A DNA stretch of 64,000 bases from Panagrolaimus kolymaensis (lineage: Eukaryota > Nematoda > Chromadorea > Rhabditida > Panagrolaimidae), in assembly GCA_028622995.1 (NCBI GenBank), contig JAJQJQ010000004.1, positions 6,572,001 to 6,636,000 of the forward strand, in the 5' to 3' direction. A program made the translations under genes and the position numbers. Below, piece by piece: positions 37,153 to 47,610 of this stretch; position 1 is the stretch's first letter; each line of letters opens with the position of its first letter. Below the pieces are notes generated by a model, which was not told the DNA's origin, did no database searches, and saw only the letters and a list, made by a program, of their open reading frames with translations.

Positions 37153-38667
37153 ACAAGGGAGGTACCAGACATGTGATTTCGCTGCGAAGAGCATTCCTCT
37201 ATTAAATGAGAGATCCTGTATTTTTATAGTTGGGGCCGGAGTAACTTTTTCCCACCGATTCAAATGTTTGAAAATTTTTAACTATAAAGTTTGAATTAAA
37301 ATGCCTTTTTGGTTATAAGCTCTTTTGGCAATGAATGACTTGTTGTCAATATGGCGCAATGGTTATGGCTGTTGCCTTTGATCTGAAGGTTTCAAGTTCG
37401 AAGCCTAGGTAGATCAAAAATTCATTTTTGCTTTTTTCCATTTGTTATTTGACATTTTTCAATTATTTTTTTGTGTTAATTATTTCACTTTATTTCAAAT
37501 ATGTTTATCTTTTTGTTCTAAAAATTTAAATTTCTTTTTTGTTTATTTCTGAAGTAATTATAACTTATATTAGTGCACAAGATTACAATGTAAAAAAACA
37601 AAAGGCTGTTCAGGAAAAAACTTTTAGACGGTTGAAGAGATTAAATTTTAATTGATTTGGATTTTTGACGGCTAATGAGATTAAATTTTTTTATTGATTT
37701 TAATAAATTATTTTATATGTTACACTGAAACAAACAGCAGCAGCACCGTCTTCGATTTTTATTACCCAACTTCTTTACCAAATATTTAATATTGAAAAAA
37801 AAATTTTAAAAAATAAAAATTTTGTTTTATTTTTGATTAGATAAAAAGTAAAAGCCAACTCGTATATTCGCAAGATTTTTAATGTAAAAAATCTTTTGGT
37901 GTAAATTGAAAAAAATAATAATTATAAGGACAATTACAAAATTTATAGTTTTTTTTCCATTTTTCTATTGTTTTCTGAAACAAAGCATGTTTGAAAAAAA
38001 GTATTTTAAGCAAAAAATTTAAATATACTAATTGTCGAACCAAAAATTTTTTTACTGTTAAAAATCGAAGACGGTGCTGCGGCTGTTTGTTTCAGTGTAA
38101 CATATAAAATAATTTATTAAAATCAATAAAAAAATTTAATCTCATTAGCCGTCAAAAATCCAAATCAATTAAAATTTAATCTCTTCAACCGTCTAAAAGT
38201 TTTTTCCTGAACAGCCTTTTGTTTTTTTACATTGTAATCTTGTGCACTAATATAAGTTATAATTACTTCAGAAATAAACAAAAAAGAAATTTAAATTTTT
38301 AGAACAAAAAGATAAACATATTTGAAATAAAGTGAAATAATTAACACAAAAAAATAATTGAAAAATGTCAAATAACAAATGGAAAAAAGCAAAAATGAAT
38401 TTTTGATCTACCTAGGCTTCGAACTTGAAACCTTCAGATCAAAGGCAACAGCCATAACCATTGCGCCATATTGACAACAAGTCATTCATTGCCAAAAGAG
38501 CTTATAACCAAAAAGGCATTTTAATTCAAACTTTATAGTTAAAAATTTTCAAACATTTGAATCGGTGGGAAAAAGTTACTCCGGCCCCAACTATAAAAAT
38601 ACAGGATCTCTCATTTAATAGAGGAATGCTCTTCGCAGCGAAATCACATGTCTGGTACTTCCCTTGT
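37153..38667. mobile_element. Foldback DNA transposon with long terminal inverted repeats
   Basis: The 1,515-bp element has inverted arms of about 610 bp (37153 to about 37763, and about 38060 to 38667) around a loop of about 300 bp. It begins ACAAGGGAGGTACCAGACAT and ends with the complement. It is flanked by a perfect 6-bp target duplication, CAGTTC, at 37147-37152 and 38668-38673. The unoccupied sequence is recognisable in sister copies of the host repeat (for example around 41155-41185). There is no reading frame of note. The superfamily is unassigned: arm length recalls Mutator-like foldbacks, but a 6-bp duplication is short for that group. Confidence 0.88.
37351..37412 (+). other. tRNA-like segment with A and B boxes in the foldback arm
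   Basis: TGGCGCAATGG (37352-37362) fits the RNA polymerase III A box and GTTCGAAGCC (about 37396-37405) is close to the B box, at normal tRNA spacing. A T-run follows downstream. Acceptor and T-stem pairing are poor, so this is probably a tRNA-derived relic rather than a tRNA gene. Its mirror copy lies at about 38404-38475 on the other strand. Confidence 0.45.
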
Positions 38668-39480
38668 CAGTTCAGCAATGAAACTAAATTTTCGTGTTGA
38701 GAGTGAGCGCGTTTGCAAATTTTTTGAAATCAATCGAAAATGTTTCAAACTTTTTTATGCAAATATTTTAAGATTGCTTTTAGAAAGTTTTTGATGTAAA
38801 ATTTTTTATATATAGATTATCGAAATATTGGTGAAGCCCATATATCCAACTGTTATTGTTTTTGAGCCCATTTTTAGCTAAATTTAATCTACTTTTTTGA
38901 AAAGTGAGTGCATCTGAGTTTTTGCAAATTTTTTAAAATATGATTTGTAATTATGTATTAATCTTCATGGCGGTGTAATTTAAAAAATATCCATATATGC
39001 TGAACTTTTATTGCTGTATTTTTTTAAGCGGCTTTTTAGCGCGTTGTAGAGGGCATTATAAACGCAGCAACCTTTTTCTTAATAGAAAAGTAATCTATAG
39101 AGCTAAGATACTAAATGGATAGCAATCGTTTCGAGGCTATGGGACTCATATATCATCCATGGGCTTACCTATTTTTTTTTTATTAAAGTCCTGTAGCAAA
39201 TAGATGACAAGAAAGGCATGCAATTGCCGAAGGCAATGCATGGCTTTCGGACAATCTCCTACGTATCTCCCTTTAGCTTACCTATTCATTTTTTTTTTTG
39301 AAGGTCCTGTAGCAAATGGGTGACAAGAAAGGCATGCAATTGCCGGAGGCAATGCATGGCTTTCGAGTAATCTCCTATATATTTAATTTGTTTTTTAACT
39401 ATCGTAGCCATCATATTCTTTCTTTTTTTTTCGACCTATTAAGAAGCGGTATTACATCATCCCAAAAAAGGAAAGTCAAT

Positions 39481-39750
39481 CAGGCCTCTTCCACGGGCCG
39501 GGTTTTGCCGGCCTGGCCCGGCCCGGCCCGTCTTGATTTCGGCCCGGCCCGGCCTGCGGCCCTTTTGGTTTAGGCCCGGCCCGGGCCGGGCCGCGGGCCG
39601 GCCCGTCAATTTTTTTTTTTGCTTTGGTATTCCCTTTGATTTTTTTTCTTTTTTTAGAAAATGGTCGGCCTCGGCCCGGCCTGGCCCGTTCAAAAGTCGG
39701 CCCGGCCCGGCCCGCGGGCCAGGCCAGGCCGGGCCGAAGGAAGAGGCCTG
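39481..39750. mobile_element. GC-rich hAT-type MITE
   Basis: The 270-bp element has terminal inverted repeats CAGGCCTCTTCC / GGAAGAGGCCTG. It is flanked by a perfect 8-bp target duplication, AAGTCAAT (39473-39480 and 39751-39758). An 8-bp duplication with CA-initiated ends is typical of hAT transposons. The interior is almost entirely iterated GGCCC/GGGCC runs broken by a T-rich core (39607-39660). This makes it the only strongly GC-rich island in the window. The uninterrupted site is visible in the sister repeat at about 42020-42050. Arg/Pro/Gly-rich open frames across it are an artefact of the repeat. Confidence 0.92.
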
Positions 39751-40019
39751 AAGTCAATGCAATTTTGCAAACATTTTTTTGCAAATTTTGCGTTGTTGAG
39801 ATTTGTGAATATTAATAAACCTTTTTTAACATTGTTTGGTGGATAAATTTAGATAGAAAAAGTAGTAATGGTTGGGTGGATAAACTCAGTGAGAAAAAAA
39901 GTAGAAATGGGTTCTTCGCCCTGTAGGGGCGAAGAACGCTTTTCGCTTTTTTTCGAGCGCTCTCCTTCAAAACTTAATTATATTTTAACTGATTCATAGC
40001 TTATTATCTTTTTGTCAAC

Positions 40020-41000
40020 CCGAACAATGTAATCAACCTAACCTCCAAAACAAATAATTTTTTAAGCTTAGAGTGCAGGAAAATAAAAATAAGAGACTAA
40101 AAGGGTTGGTTGACTTTTCTTTTTGAGCAAAACAAATTTAATAACAGACCTTAATCAAACCATAAAGCAAAAATTCAGACGTTTAGAAAAAATAGGTTCT
40201 AACTTTTTTAATATTTTTTTGTTTCGGAAACCTCATACTATTTTTTTTTTTGGAATAAGAATCTAACTGATACTTTATGTGAATAACTGTAGTGATCAAT
40301 TAATACTAATTCTTTAATACTGAAAAAAGAGAAGCGCATTTCCAAAGCAAGTGATAAGTTTTAAAATAAGCAATCGCAAATGAAATTTTCAAATTTTGAG
40401 CCCCACTTTATCTAACCTTTCTAACGAAAAGTTACATATATAAAAGAGAATAAATGAATTAGAAATGCATTCACCGCATCAAAAATGTGTGATAAAAATT
40501 AAAAAAAATTGTGACTTAAAGCTTCTTATTATGTTACCTTTATCATATTTTTATTGAATTTTTAGGAATTGATAAACGCCTAAATCTTGAGGAGATATTC
40601 TAAATTATAAGATTGGAATGTTTAGTTCAACGAAAAATTGATTAAATAGCACAAATTCCAAGTGCAAAAGATGTATATTTAAAAAGCTAAACAATTCATG
40701 ATGCGAGTAAATATTTTTCGAGCTTCAATCTCCATTCCATTGCAATAGGTTTAAGAAGATAGGCTATTAGAGTTTCGCATAAAACTATAGCTTTTTTAAT
40801 TTAAAAAAAACAATATTAACGAGGATTGTGATTCACCAAAGAGTCGTCAAAACCCATAAAGCATGGAGAGATAAAAAATCAAATTCATTCCGTTCCAAAT
40901 GCAAAGTTAAAAAATGCAATGAGATCTCTTTGATAGGAAACGAAGAGCTGCACATTTTTAAAAGCTCAATCAATTCAAAATTTGCTTTATCTTTTAAAAT
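40020..41000. other. Unrelated insertion inside array unit 1
   Basis: Sister units lack this roughly 1 kb. The array sequence resumes at about 41013 with CACATAGCTTAATTGCCCC. A minus-strand frame near 40833-40995 (FELIELLKMCSSSFPIKEIS, then LHFLTLHLERNEF) looks more protein-like than its surroundings and could be a captured gene fragment. It has no recognisable domain or splice context. Confidence 0.4.
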
Positions 41001-41105
41001 ATGACAGAAATCCACATAGCTTAATTGCCCCTTGGTCTACCCAAAAAAATTGTAATCAACCAAATTCGTAAAAGCGGTATTGCGTAGCAATACCGCTGGT
41101 TACTT

Positions 41106-42340
41106 TATAAGAAAAAACAACTTCGCCTAATTGCATGTAATATGCAAAAAAATTCAGTCAATGAAAATTCAGCAATGAAAAATTCAGCAATGAAACATTC
41201 AAAATTTTCGTGTTGAAAGTGAGCACTTTTGCAAATTTTTGAAATTAATCGAAAATGTTGCAAACTTTTTTGTGCAAATATTTGAAGAATGCTTTTAGAA
41301 AGTTTTTGATGTAAAATTTTTTATATATAGATTATCGAAATATTGGTGAAGCCCATATATCCAACATGGGTTGTTATTGTTTTTGCGCCCATTTTTAGCT
41401 AAATTTAATCTGCTTTTTTGAAAAGTGAGTGCATCTGAGTTTTTTTTGGAAATTTTTTAAAATATTATTTGTAATTATGTATTAATCTTCGTGGCAGTGT
41501 GATTTAAAAAATATTCAAATATGCTGAACTTTTATTGCTGTATTTTTTTAAGCGGCTTTTTAGTGCTTTGTTGAGGGCATTATAAACGCAGCAACCTTTT
41601 TCTTAATAGAAAAGTAATCTATAGAGATAAGATACTAAATGGATAGCAATCGTTTCGAGGCTATGGGACTCATATATCACCCATGGGCTTACCTATTCTT
41701 TTTTTTTGAAAGTCCTGTAGCAAATGGATGACAAGAAAGGCATGTAATTGCCGAAGGCAATGCATGGCTTCCGAACAATCTCTTATATATCAACCATGGG
41801 CTTATATATCTAATCTCTTACATATCCCTTTAGCTTACCTATTCATTTTTTTTTTGAAGGTCCTGTATCAAATGGATGACAAGAAAGGCATGCAATTGCC
41901 GAAGGCAATGCATGGCTTTCGAACAATCTCTTATATATCACCCATGGGCTTTAACCTAAATACTATCTCCGAAATTCACATAGCTTAATCGCCCCTTGGT
42001 CTGCCCCAAACAATGTAATCAACCCAAAAAAAGGAAAGGCAATATAATTTTGCAAACATCTTTAAGCAAATTTTGCGCTGTTGAGATTTATGAATATGAT
42101 ATACCTTTTTTAACATTATTGAGTGGATAGGTGGATAAACTTAGCGAGAAAAAAAGTAGAAATGAGTTCTTCGCCCCGGAGGGGCGAAGAACGCTTTTCG
42201 CTTTTTTTCTAGCGCTCTCCTTTAAAACTTAATTATATTTTAACTGATTCATAGCTTAATCATCCCTTGGTCTACCCAAAAAAATTGTAATCAACCAAAT
42301 TCATAAAAGCGGTATTGCGTAGCAATACCGCTGGTTACTT
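41106..42340 (+). repeat. Hairpin-repeat array, unit 2
   Basis: A unit of about 1.2 kb without the insertions of unit 1. It starts TTACTTTATAAGAAAAAACA right after the previous terminal hairpin. It contains two GCATG-AATTGCC hairpins (about 41738 and 41889), the GTTCTTCGCCCC hairpin (42166-42192) and the terminal AGCGGTATTG hairpin (42308-42332). High similarity to units 1 and 3 indicates recent tandem duplication or rolling-circle-type concatenation. Confidence 0.88.
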
Positions 42341-43738
42341 TATAAGAAAAAACAACTTCGCCTAATTGCATGCATATTGCAAAAAAATTCAACAATGAAA
42401 AATTCAGCAATGAAAAATTCAGCAAAGAAACATTCAAAATTTTCGTGTTGAAAGTGTGCACTTTTGCAAATTTTTGAAATTAATCGAAAATGTTGCAAAC
42501 TTTTTTATGCGAATATTTGAAGATTGCTTTTAGAAAGTTTATGATGTAAATTTTTTATATATAGATTATCGAAATATTGGTGAAGCCCATATATCCAACA
42601 TATGTTGTTATTGTTTTTACGTCCATTTGTAGCTAAATTTAGGCAATTTTTTTTTAAAAGAGCGGATAGCATGTAGCATTTTTTTAAATAGTTGGGTAGT
42701 TATTAATTATTATTAGTTGAGTTGGAAGTGGATGATTTGTTGAACTTTATTTTAATTATTTTCGAAGCCCTTTTTTGATGAATCAAGAAGATTTAACAAA
42801 AACGCAATATATTTTATCTTTTTTTTGACGTGTTTTATAAAATATGTAAAGAAAAATGAAATTTTCTAAAAAGCTACTACAATCAATCACCAAACTTGCT
42901 TGAGTATTAAAAAAATTAAGCTTTTTAGAATTACTAGAGGATTTATTTTTGACCACTTGAGGTTAATTTATAAAAAGTTTCGAAAAGGTAAAAATCAAAT
43001 TATTTTAAATATCTTTGGGAGTTTCAATACCGTTAAAAAAAGAAAGCAATGGAATTTTGCAAACAATTTTAAGCAAATTTTGCGTATTTGAGATTTGTGA
43101 ATATGGATAATAAACTTTTTTAAAACATATTTGGGTGGATAAACTTAGTGAAAAAAAAGTAGAGCGCATAAATGACAAGAAAGGCATGCAAATGCCGAAG
43201 GCAATGCATGGCTTTCGGACAATCTCCTACGTATCTCCCTTTAGCTTACCTATTCATTTTTTTTTTTGAAGGTCCTGTAGCAAATGGGTGACAAGAAAGG
43301 CATGCAATCGCCGAAGGCAATGCATGGCTTTCGAACAATCTTTTATATATCACCCATGGGCTTTTACCTAAATACTATCTCCGAAATTCACATAGCTTAA
43401 TTGCCCCTTGGTCTGCCCCAAACAATGTAATCAACCCAAAAAAAGGAAAGGCAATATAATTTTGCAAACATCTTTATGCAAATTTTGCGTTGTTGAGATT
43501 TATGAATATGATATACCTTTTATAAAATTGTGGGGTGGATAAACTTATTGAGAAAAAAAGTAGAAATGGGTTCTTCGCCCCGTAGGGGCGAAGAACGCTT
43601 TTCGCTTTTTTTCGAGGACACTCCTTAAAAACTTAATTATATTTTAACTTATTCATAGCTTAATCATCCCTTCGTCTACCCAAAAAATGTAATCAACCAA
43701 ATACATAAAAGCGGTATTGCGTAGCAATACCGCTGGTT
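42341..43738 (+). repeat. Hairpin-repeat array, unit 3
   Basis: The last unit shares its start and the block to about 42650 with units 1-2. It then has a private AT-rich segment (42650-43160) and rejoins the shared part through two GCATG hairpins (about 43183 and 43302), the GTTCTTCGCCCC hairpin (43570-43596) and the terminal hairpin (43710-43734). Beyond CTGG the sequence becomes the downstream flank of the F-box-like gene, so the array's right boundary is at about 43738. Confidence 0.85.
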
Positions 43739-43975
43739 CAAAGAAAGAAGAATGAGAAAAAGTACAGTTATTATTTTGAAGATCCAATAACTCACGGGGA
43801 ACGAAAAGGTGGTATGGTAAAGCTTGTGTGTTACAAAAAAATGTATAGCAATAAAGAGGCAAAGTAAATCCAAGGCGAAGAGTTAGCAAAAAATGGCATC
43901 AAAATAAAGACGAATTTATTGAAACAAAGTCACAAAAAGAAAGTTAACAAACAAGAAACAGATAATTACAAAGAT

Positions 43976-44767
43976 TCAAAAAAAATTTCTAAAAGTTGTG
44001 GAAACGGTAGTAACTTCAAATTTGGTGATAACTTTTTGAGAAAGAAGCTCAGCACCGTCTGAAGCTAGATCATCGATATTGAAAGATAAAGAACAGAATG
44101 GATGGATTAAACTGAACCTAAAAAATAACACTTAAAAGTTTTGACAAAAAATATCAATGGTAACATACTTAAAAACATCAAGTTGAGTTAAAGATTTAAT
44201 AAAGTCCATAAATTCTTTCATCGAACATTGGGATTCAATACCAGTATTACATATAAATGCTTTCAAGCCAGCAGGCATAATCATCTTCAAATCATCAAGT
44301 TTAATGGAGCGAATAGTTAATGCAAGAGATTGAGCTCGATCGAAGTTGAATGGCAAAGATTGAAGAAAACGAGCATCTATTTTGACATTTTCGTTTGACC
44401 AATTATCAATATGAATCAAACCATGAACATCGATTTTCTTTTTCAAAGATGAGAGATCAGCTTCATGGACTCCACGACAGAATTCAGTTTCTTTACAAAA
44501 ACAGGAAAGAATGTATATGCATTTAGAGAGTTCTTCATCGATTATGACTTCAACAAGTTTAACAATATGACAGCGTTTTGAAAGATTCTTGGTTGTTGCA
44601 TTGATTTCAGCAAAAGTTTCCAAAGTTTTCGGATCCAAGATTTCAGCAAAACGTTTTTGACAAACATATGGGAGAGTCTTGAAATCGAAGCATTCTTGTT
44701 CATCTTCAGATGTTGAAGCCATGTTCTTACGAGCTGCTTTGACAATATTTTTATTGGAGTCGCTCAT
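43976..44767 (-). CDS. F-box-like protein, cluster copy 1
   Basis: Two exons (44767-44169, 44117-43976) encode 246 residues. After a basic N-terminus comes the F-box-like segment FKTLPYVCQKRFAEILDPKT followed by LETFAEINATTKNLSKRC. A Cys-containing block (CKYTLSCFCKE-like, here CIYILSCFCKETEFCRG) and leucine-rich segments follow (ARFLQSLPFNFD, LKMIMPAGLKAF). The second exon, HPFCSLSFNIDDLASDGAEL onward, is the best conserved part among the three copies. SCF adaptor function is inferred from the motif. The hairpin-repeat array ends 240 bp from its stop. Confidence 0.75.
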
Positions 44768-45380
44768 TTTGAATAACTAAAAATGGAAGCAATAAAGTAA
44801 ATAAGTAAACACAACGAATGACACGCAAAAACAGCAGCAAAAAAACCGTTGGAAAATTAATAAACTTGAAACTATTAAATAAGCAAACAGCAAAATGAGA
44901 AGAAGAAGAAACTTTCTTTTCACAAGAATTCGCCAACAAAATGAAACACAAATGAGCGCCAAATTTGAATTTTATGTGATTTGTAGTAAGCAAACAAACA
45001 TTTTTTAAATTTAATATCTACAGAAATGTTCAATCTTTGATTAACTCCACGATTAATTGGTAAAAAAAAAAAGGAACCATCATTATCTTATAAAAACGAA
45101 TTATGAATTAGTTATTTTAGCAACAATAATAATATTTTGTATGCTTAAAATTTTGAATTAGTAATAACATCACAAGCTTTATTGTTCGTGCAAGTAATAA
45201 GAAACACATAACTCAGTAAAGGGTTTATTACATCCTTCATCAGTTTCGATCTGAATGAAGTGGCATCAAACTCAAACAATAATTTTCAATCATTGATTGA
45301 AAAAGCAAAGAAAGTTGAAGCGGTGCAAATTTTTGGAGTACATATTTTTTTGGGAATAACAAAAAATAATTGAAATGCTT
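44768..45380. other. Intergenic stretch
   Basis: AT-rich flank between the divergent F-box-like gene and the partial pen-2 copy. No feature is supported. Confidence 0.45.
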
Positions 45381-45590
45381 TAAATTTTAGTTGGATGCAT
45401 GATTCTTCCATTTATTTGGTTGGTTAACTTCTTCTGGTGGTTTTACGAATATGCTTATCGAAGACCCGAATTTCCTGGTCAAAAATTGATCAAAATAATG
45501 TTTGTTTCATCTTTGCTTTTATTCCTTCACAAATTCTTAGTTATTTTCAGACATCAAACTTTCATTGATTGGATCCAAGCAAAAACATAA
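45381..45590 (+). pseudogene. Partial pen-2 duplicate (exon 2 and start of exon 3)
   Basis: Homology to pen-2 begins near the end of intron 1 (AATTTTAG), covers all of exon 2 (GCMILPFIWLVNFFWWFYEY, then AYRRPEFPGQKLIK), the following intron and the first about 26 bases of exon 3 (ACATCAAACTTTCATTGATT). It then stops abruptly at 45578. Exon 1, the second membrane segment and the DYLTF motif are absent. The intron donor changed from GTTAG to GTTTG. It cannot encode functional PEN-2. Confidence 0.9.
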
Positions 45591-45814
45591 ACTATTATGT
45601 ACATAGTTCTTTTCCAGTGTGATAAAAGTAAAGTAATAACAATGATAATTAGTAAATTTTTTTAAATAATAAACAACAAAGCAAATCATTTGTTTTCCAT
45701 CTCATTTACGGTAATGGAAGAAAGAAAAAAAATGAAGAACACTAAAGTTTTTGTCTCACAAAGAACCTTTCTTCTGTGTTTTGAATCTTTCAAAAAATTT
45801 CTAGCCTTCTTTCT

Positions 45815-45958
45815 TTTTTCCATCCATCAATGAACAAAAAAATTTACATTTTCAAATCTCTTCTGTTGCTTCATTTTTAACATTTTACAATACATTCATT
45901 TTATAGGTAGTTTGATTGTTTCTGCTGATGAAAATTAGAACACATTCAACGAAAATCC
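45815..45958 (+). repeat. Carrier leader, second member of the 29.0/45.8-kb duplicate pair
   Basis: Direct repeat of 29040-29207 immediately in front of the mitochondrial carrier ATG. It includes TTTTATAGGTAGTTTG and GAAAATTAGAACACATTC. The ATAG within it could be the splice (or trans-splice) acceptor of the carrier. Confidence 0.8.
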
Positions 45959-46987
45959 ATGTCATCAAATACAAACTTTATTGAAAATTTCATTGCAGGT
46001 GGAGTTGGTGGATTTTGTACTGTTGCAACTGGACATCCATTTGATACCGTTAAAGTTCGACTACAAATTATGTCAAATTTATCTAATGGAAATGGACCTA
46101 TGTATACTGGAGCTTTGGATTGTGCTAGGAAAATTGTCAAATATGAAGGATTTCGTGTAAGTTTATATATGACTATGGGACATGAGAAAGTGTTTCTTTA
46201 TTATAACCATTTTTTCATCTTCGTTACTAATCTCTTAAATTTTTAGGCTTTTTATAAAGGAATGTCAACTCCACTTTTTGCTGAAATACCATTATTTGCA
46301 ACATTTTTTGGTGCAGTTGGAATTGGACGATGGCTTCAAAAACCTCCTCCACCTGGAGAAAACTATACTTTTATTCAAAATTTAGTTACTGGAGCAATTG
46401 CTGGTCTTTTTACATGTATTGTGGTAGTGCCAGCTGATAGAATCAAATGTGTGTTACAAGTTCAATCTACAGGAAATTTCAGAAAATATGATGGTCCTTT
46501 TGATGCTATAAACAAACTTTACAAAGATGGCAGAATACGAAACATTTATCGTGGAACTGGAGCTACTATAGCGAGAGGTTTGGCTTCTTTTTTTGTTTAA
46601 CAGTTAACTTCTAATAAGTGTACTTTAGAAATACCATCTTCTGGCCTTTACATTGCTGTTTACGAATATCTCAAATATCACTTTTCCGATGATAAAAGTG
46701 GCGAAACTTTATCTCCTGTAGCATCTTTATTCGCTGGTGGTTTTGCTGGTGTTGCTTCATGGGCAGTATCAATTCCACAGGATGTGATAAAATCTCGCCT
46801 TCAAACATCTCATGGAAGCAGATATCCTAATGGTATGAGATGTGTCATCCAAGAAATATTACAACATGAAGGATCAAAAGGCTTTTTTCGTGGTTATGCG
46901 CCTGTTTTGTTACATGCTTTTCCAGCCAATGCTGCTTGCTTTCTTGGAATTGAATTAACGTTAAATATTTTTCGTGTTTTTTCTTAA
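45959..46987 (+). CDS. dif-1: Mitochondrial carrier, carnitine/acylcarnitine type
   Basis: Three exons (45959-46156, 46247-46577, 46629-46987) encode 295 residues, the standard size for the SLC25 family. The three tandem carrier signatures are HPFDTVKVRLQ, VPADRIKCVLQVQ and IPQDVIKSRLQ. Features that favour the carnitine/acylcarnitine group (SLC25A20, worm DIF-1) are GGVGGFCTVATGHPFDTVKV, AFYKGMSTPLFAEIPLFATF and the C-terminal PVLLHAFPANAACFLGIE. These carriers exchange acylcarnitine for carnitine across the inner mitochondrial membrane for fatty-acid oxidation. The second intron donor (GTTTGG) is weak, but the phase and the REIPSSGLY junction fit the family. Orthology within the subgroup is inferred. 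Confidence 0.88.
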
Positions 46988-47426
46988 CGATTTTTTTACC
47001 ATTATGTTTAGTTAATAAAGTATTTTTAAAACAGTTTTTGATTGGTTTACGCGTGTCCTTCGATGATCAATTTTATGTTTACGATTACTACGAAAAGGTT
47101 TCATTCGTACATTGAATCGAGGAATTCTTTAATTTTAATGTGTATTCTCAACTATAGTCGGTGGCTGACTTTTATGGAATTAAAGTGTTTTTGTTATTTT
47201 AGTATGGATTTTGCTTGACGTAGTTAAAGAGTTTTTGGCGATGTCGATGTTGTAAAAGTGTTTATGCCTTTAGCTACTACCGTCGATCTCTAAATATTCA
47301 TTTTATGTATGCTTGTGTTAGTTGATCAAAAAGCTATAATCATAATTACCCCTTTAACTTTCGTTAAAAAGGTTTTCGTTTTTTCAATCACAATCTCAAT
47401 GTATGATAAACAAATGATTCATACAT
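46988..47426. other. Intergenic stretch
   Basis: Carrier 3' UTR and AT-rich DNA. No gene or repeat boundary is identified before the inverted gene fragment at 47427. Confidence 0.45.
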
Positions 47427-47610
47427 AGTGTAACATGGAAACCTATTAAAGAATCATATAACTCTTTAACAAGAACTCTTGGTGATTTACAATGTGGTAT
47501 CAAAGTTTCGTTAACTTCGATGCACTTTTTCTGTAGCTGTTATTCGGATGGAAAACCTTGCGAAGTTGGTATTCTTGCTGCTCGAGGTTTAATATGTCCT
47601 CAAATTTCCT
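47427..47610 (+). pseudogene. Inverted fragment of the Cys-rich secreted gene
   Basis: About 180 bp are nearly identical to the complement of 50838-51025, an internal part of exon 3 of the gene at 49071-52666. The frame stays open: WKPIKESYNSLTRTLGDLQC, then GIKVSLTSMHFFCSCYSDGK, then PCEVGILAARGL. It ends exactly where the F-box copy 2 downstream module begins (AGCCTAAGTTTTG, about 47611). It has no start, splice sites or 3' end of its own. Confidence 0.9.

Larger units (their letters stand above)
38674..41105 (+). repeat. Hairpin-repeat array, unit 1 (with insertions)
   Basis: This unit begins after the foldback element with TTTTCGTGTTGAGAGTGAGC. It runs through the landmarks CCCATATATCCAAC, the hairpin GCATGCAATTGCC/GGCAATGCATG (about 39215 and 39333), and the hairpin GTTCTTCGCCC/GGGGCGAAGAAC (39911-39937). 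It ends at a 25-nt perfect hairpin with arms AGCGGTATTG/CAATACCGCT (41073-41097). It is longer than its sisters because it carries the GC-rich hAT MITE and about 1 kb of unrelated sequence at about 40020-41000. Confidence 0.85.

Noticed and set aside
37351..37412. Functional tRNA gene
   Set aside because: A and B boxes are present, but acceptor and T stems do not pair and the segment is part of a palindromic transposon arm. It is kept only as a tRNA-like relic.
39481..39750. GC-rich island as bacterial contamination or a CpG-island promoter
   Set aside because: The exact 8-bp target duplication, 12-bp inverted ends and the empty site in the sister repeat show that it is a transposed element.
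39316..39846. Pro/Arg/Gly/Ala-rich open frames on both strands
   Set aside because: They are artefacts of the GGCCC-iterated interior of the hAT-type MITE. Stops are simply rare in GC-rich repeats.
43653..43889. 78-codon minus-strand frame with hydrophobic segments
   Set aside because: It straddles the terminal hairpin of the repeat array and the F-box downstream module, so it is a chance frame across a junction.
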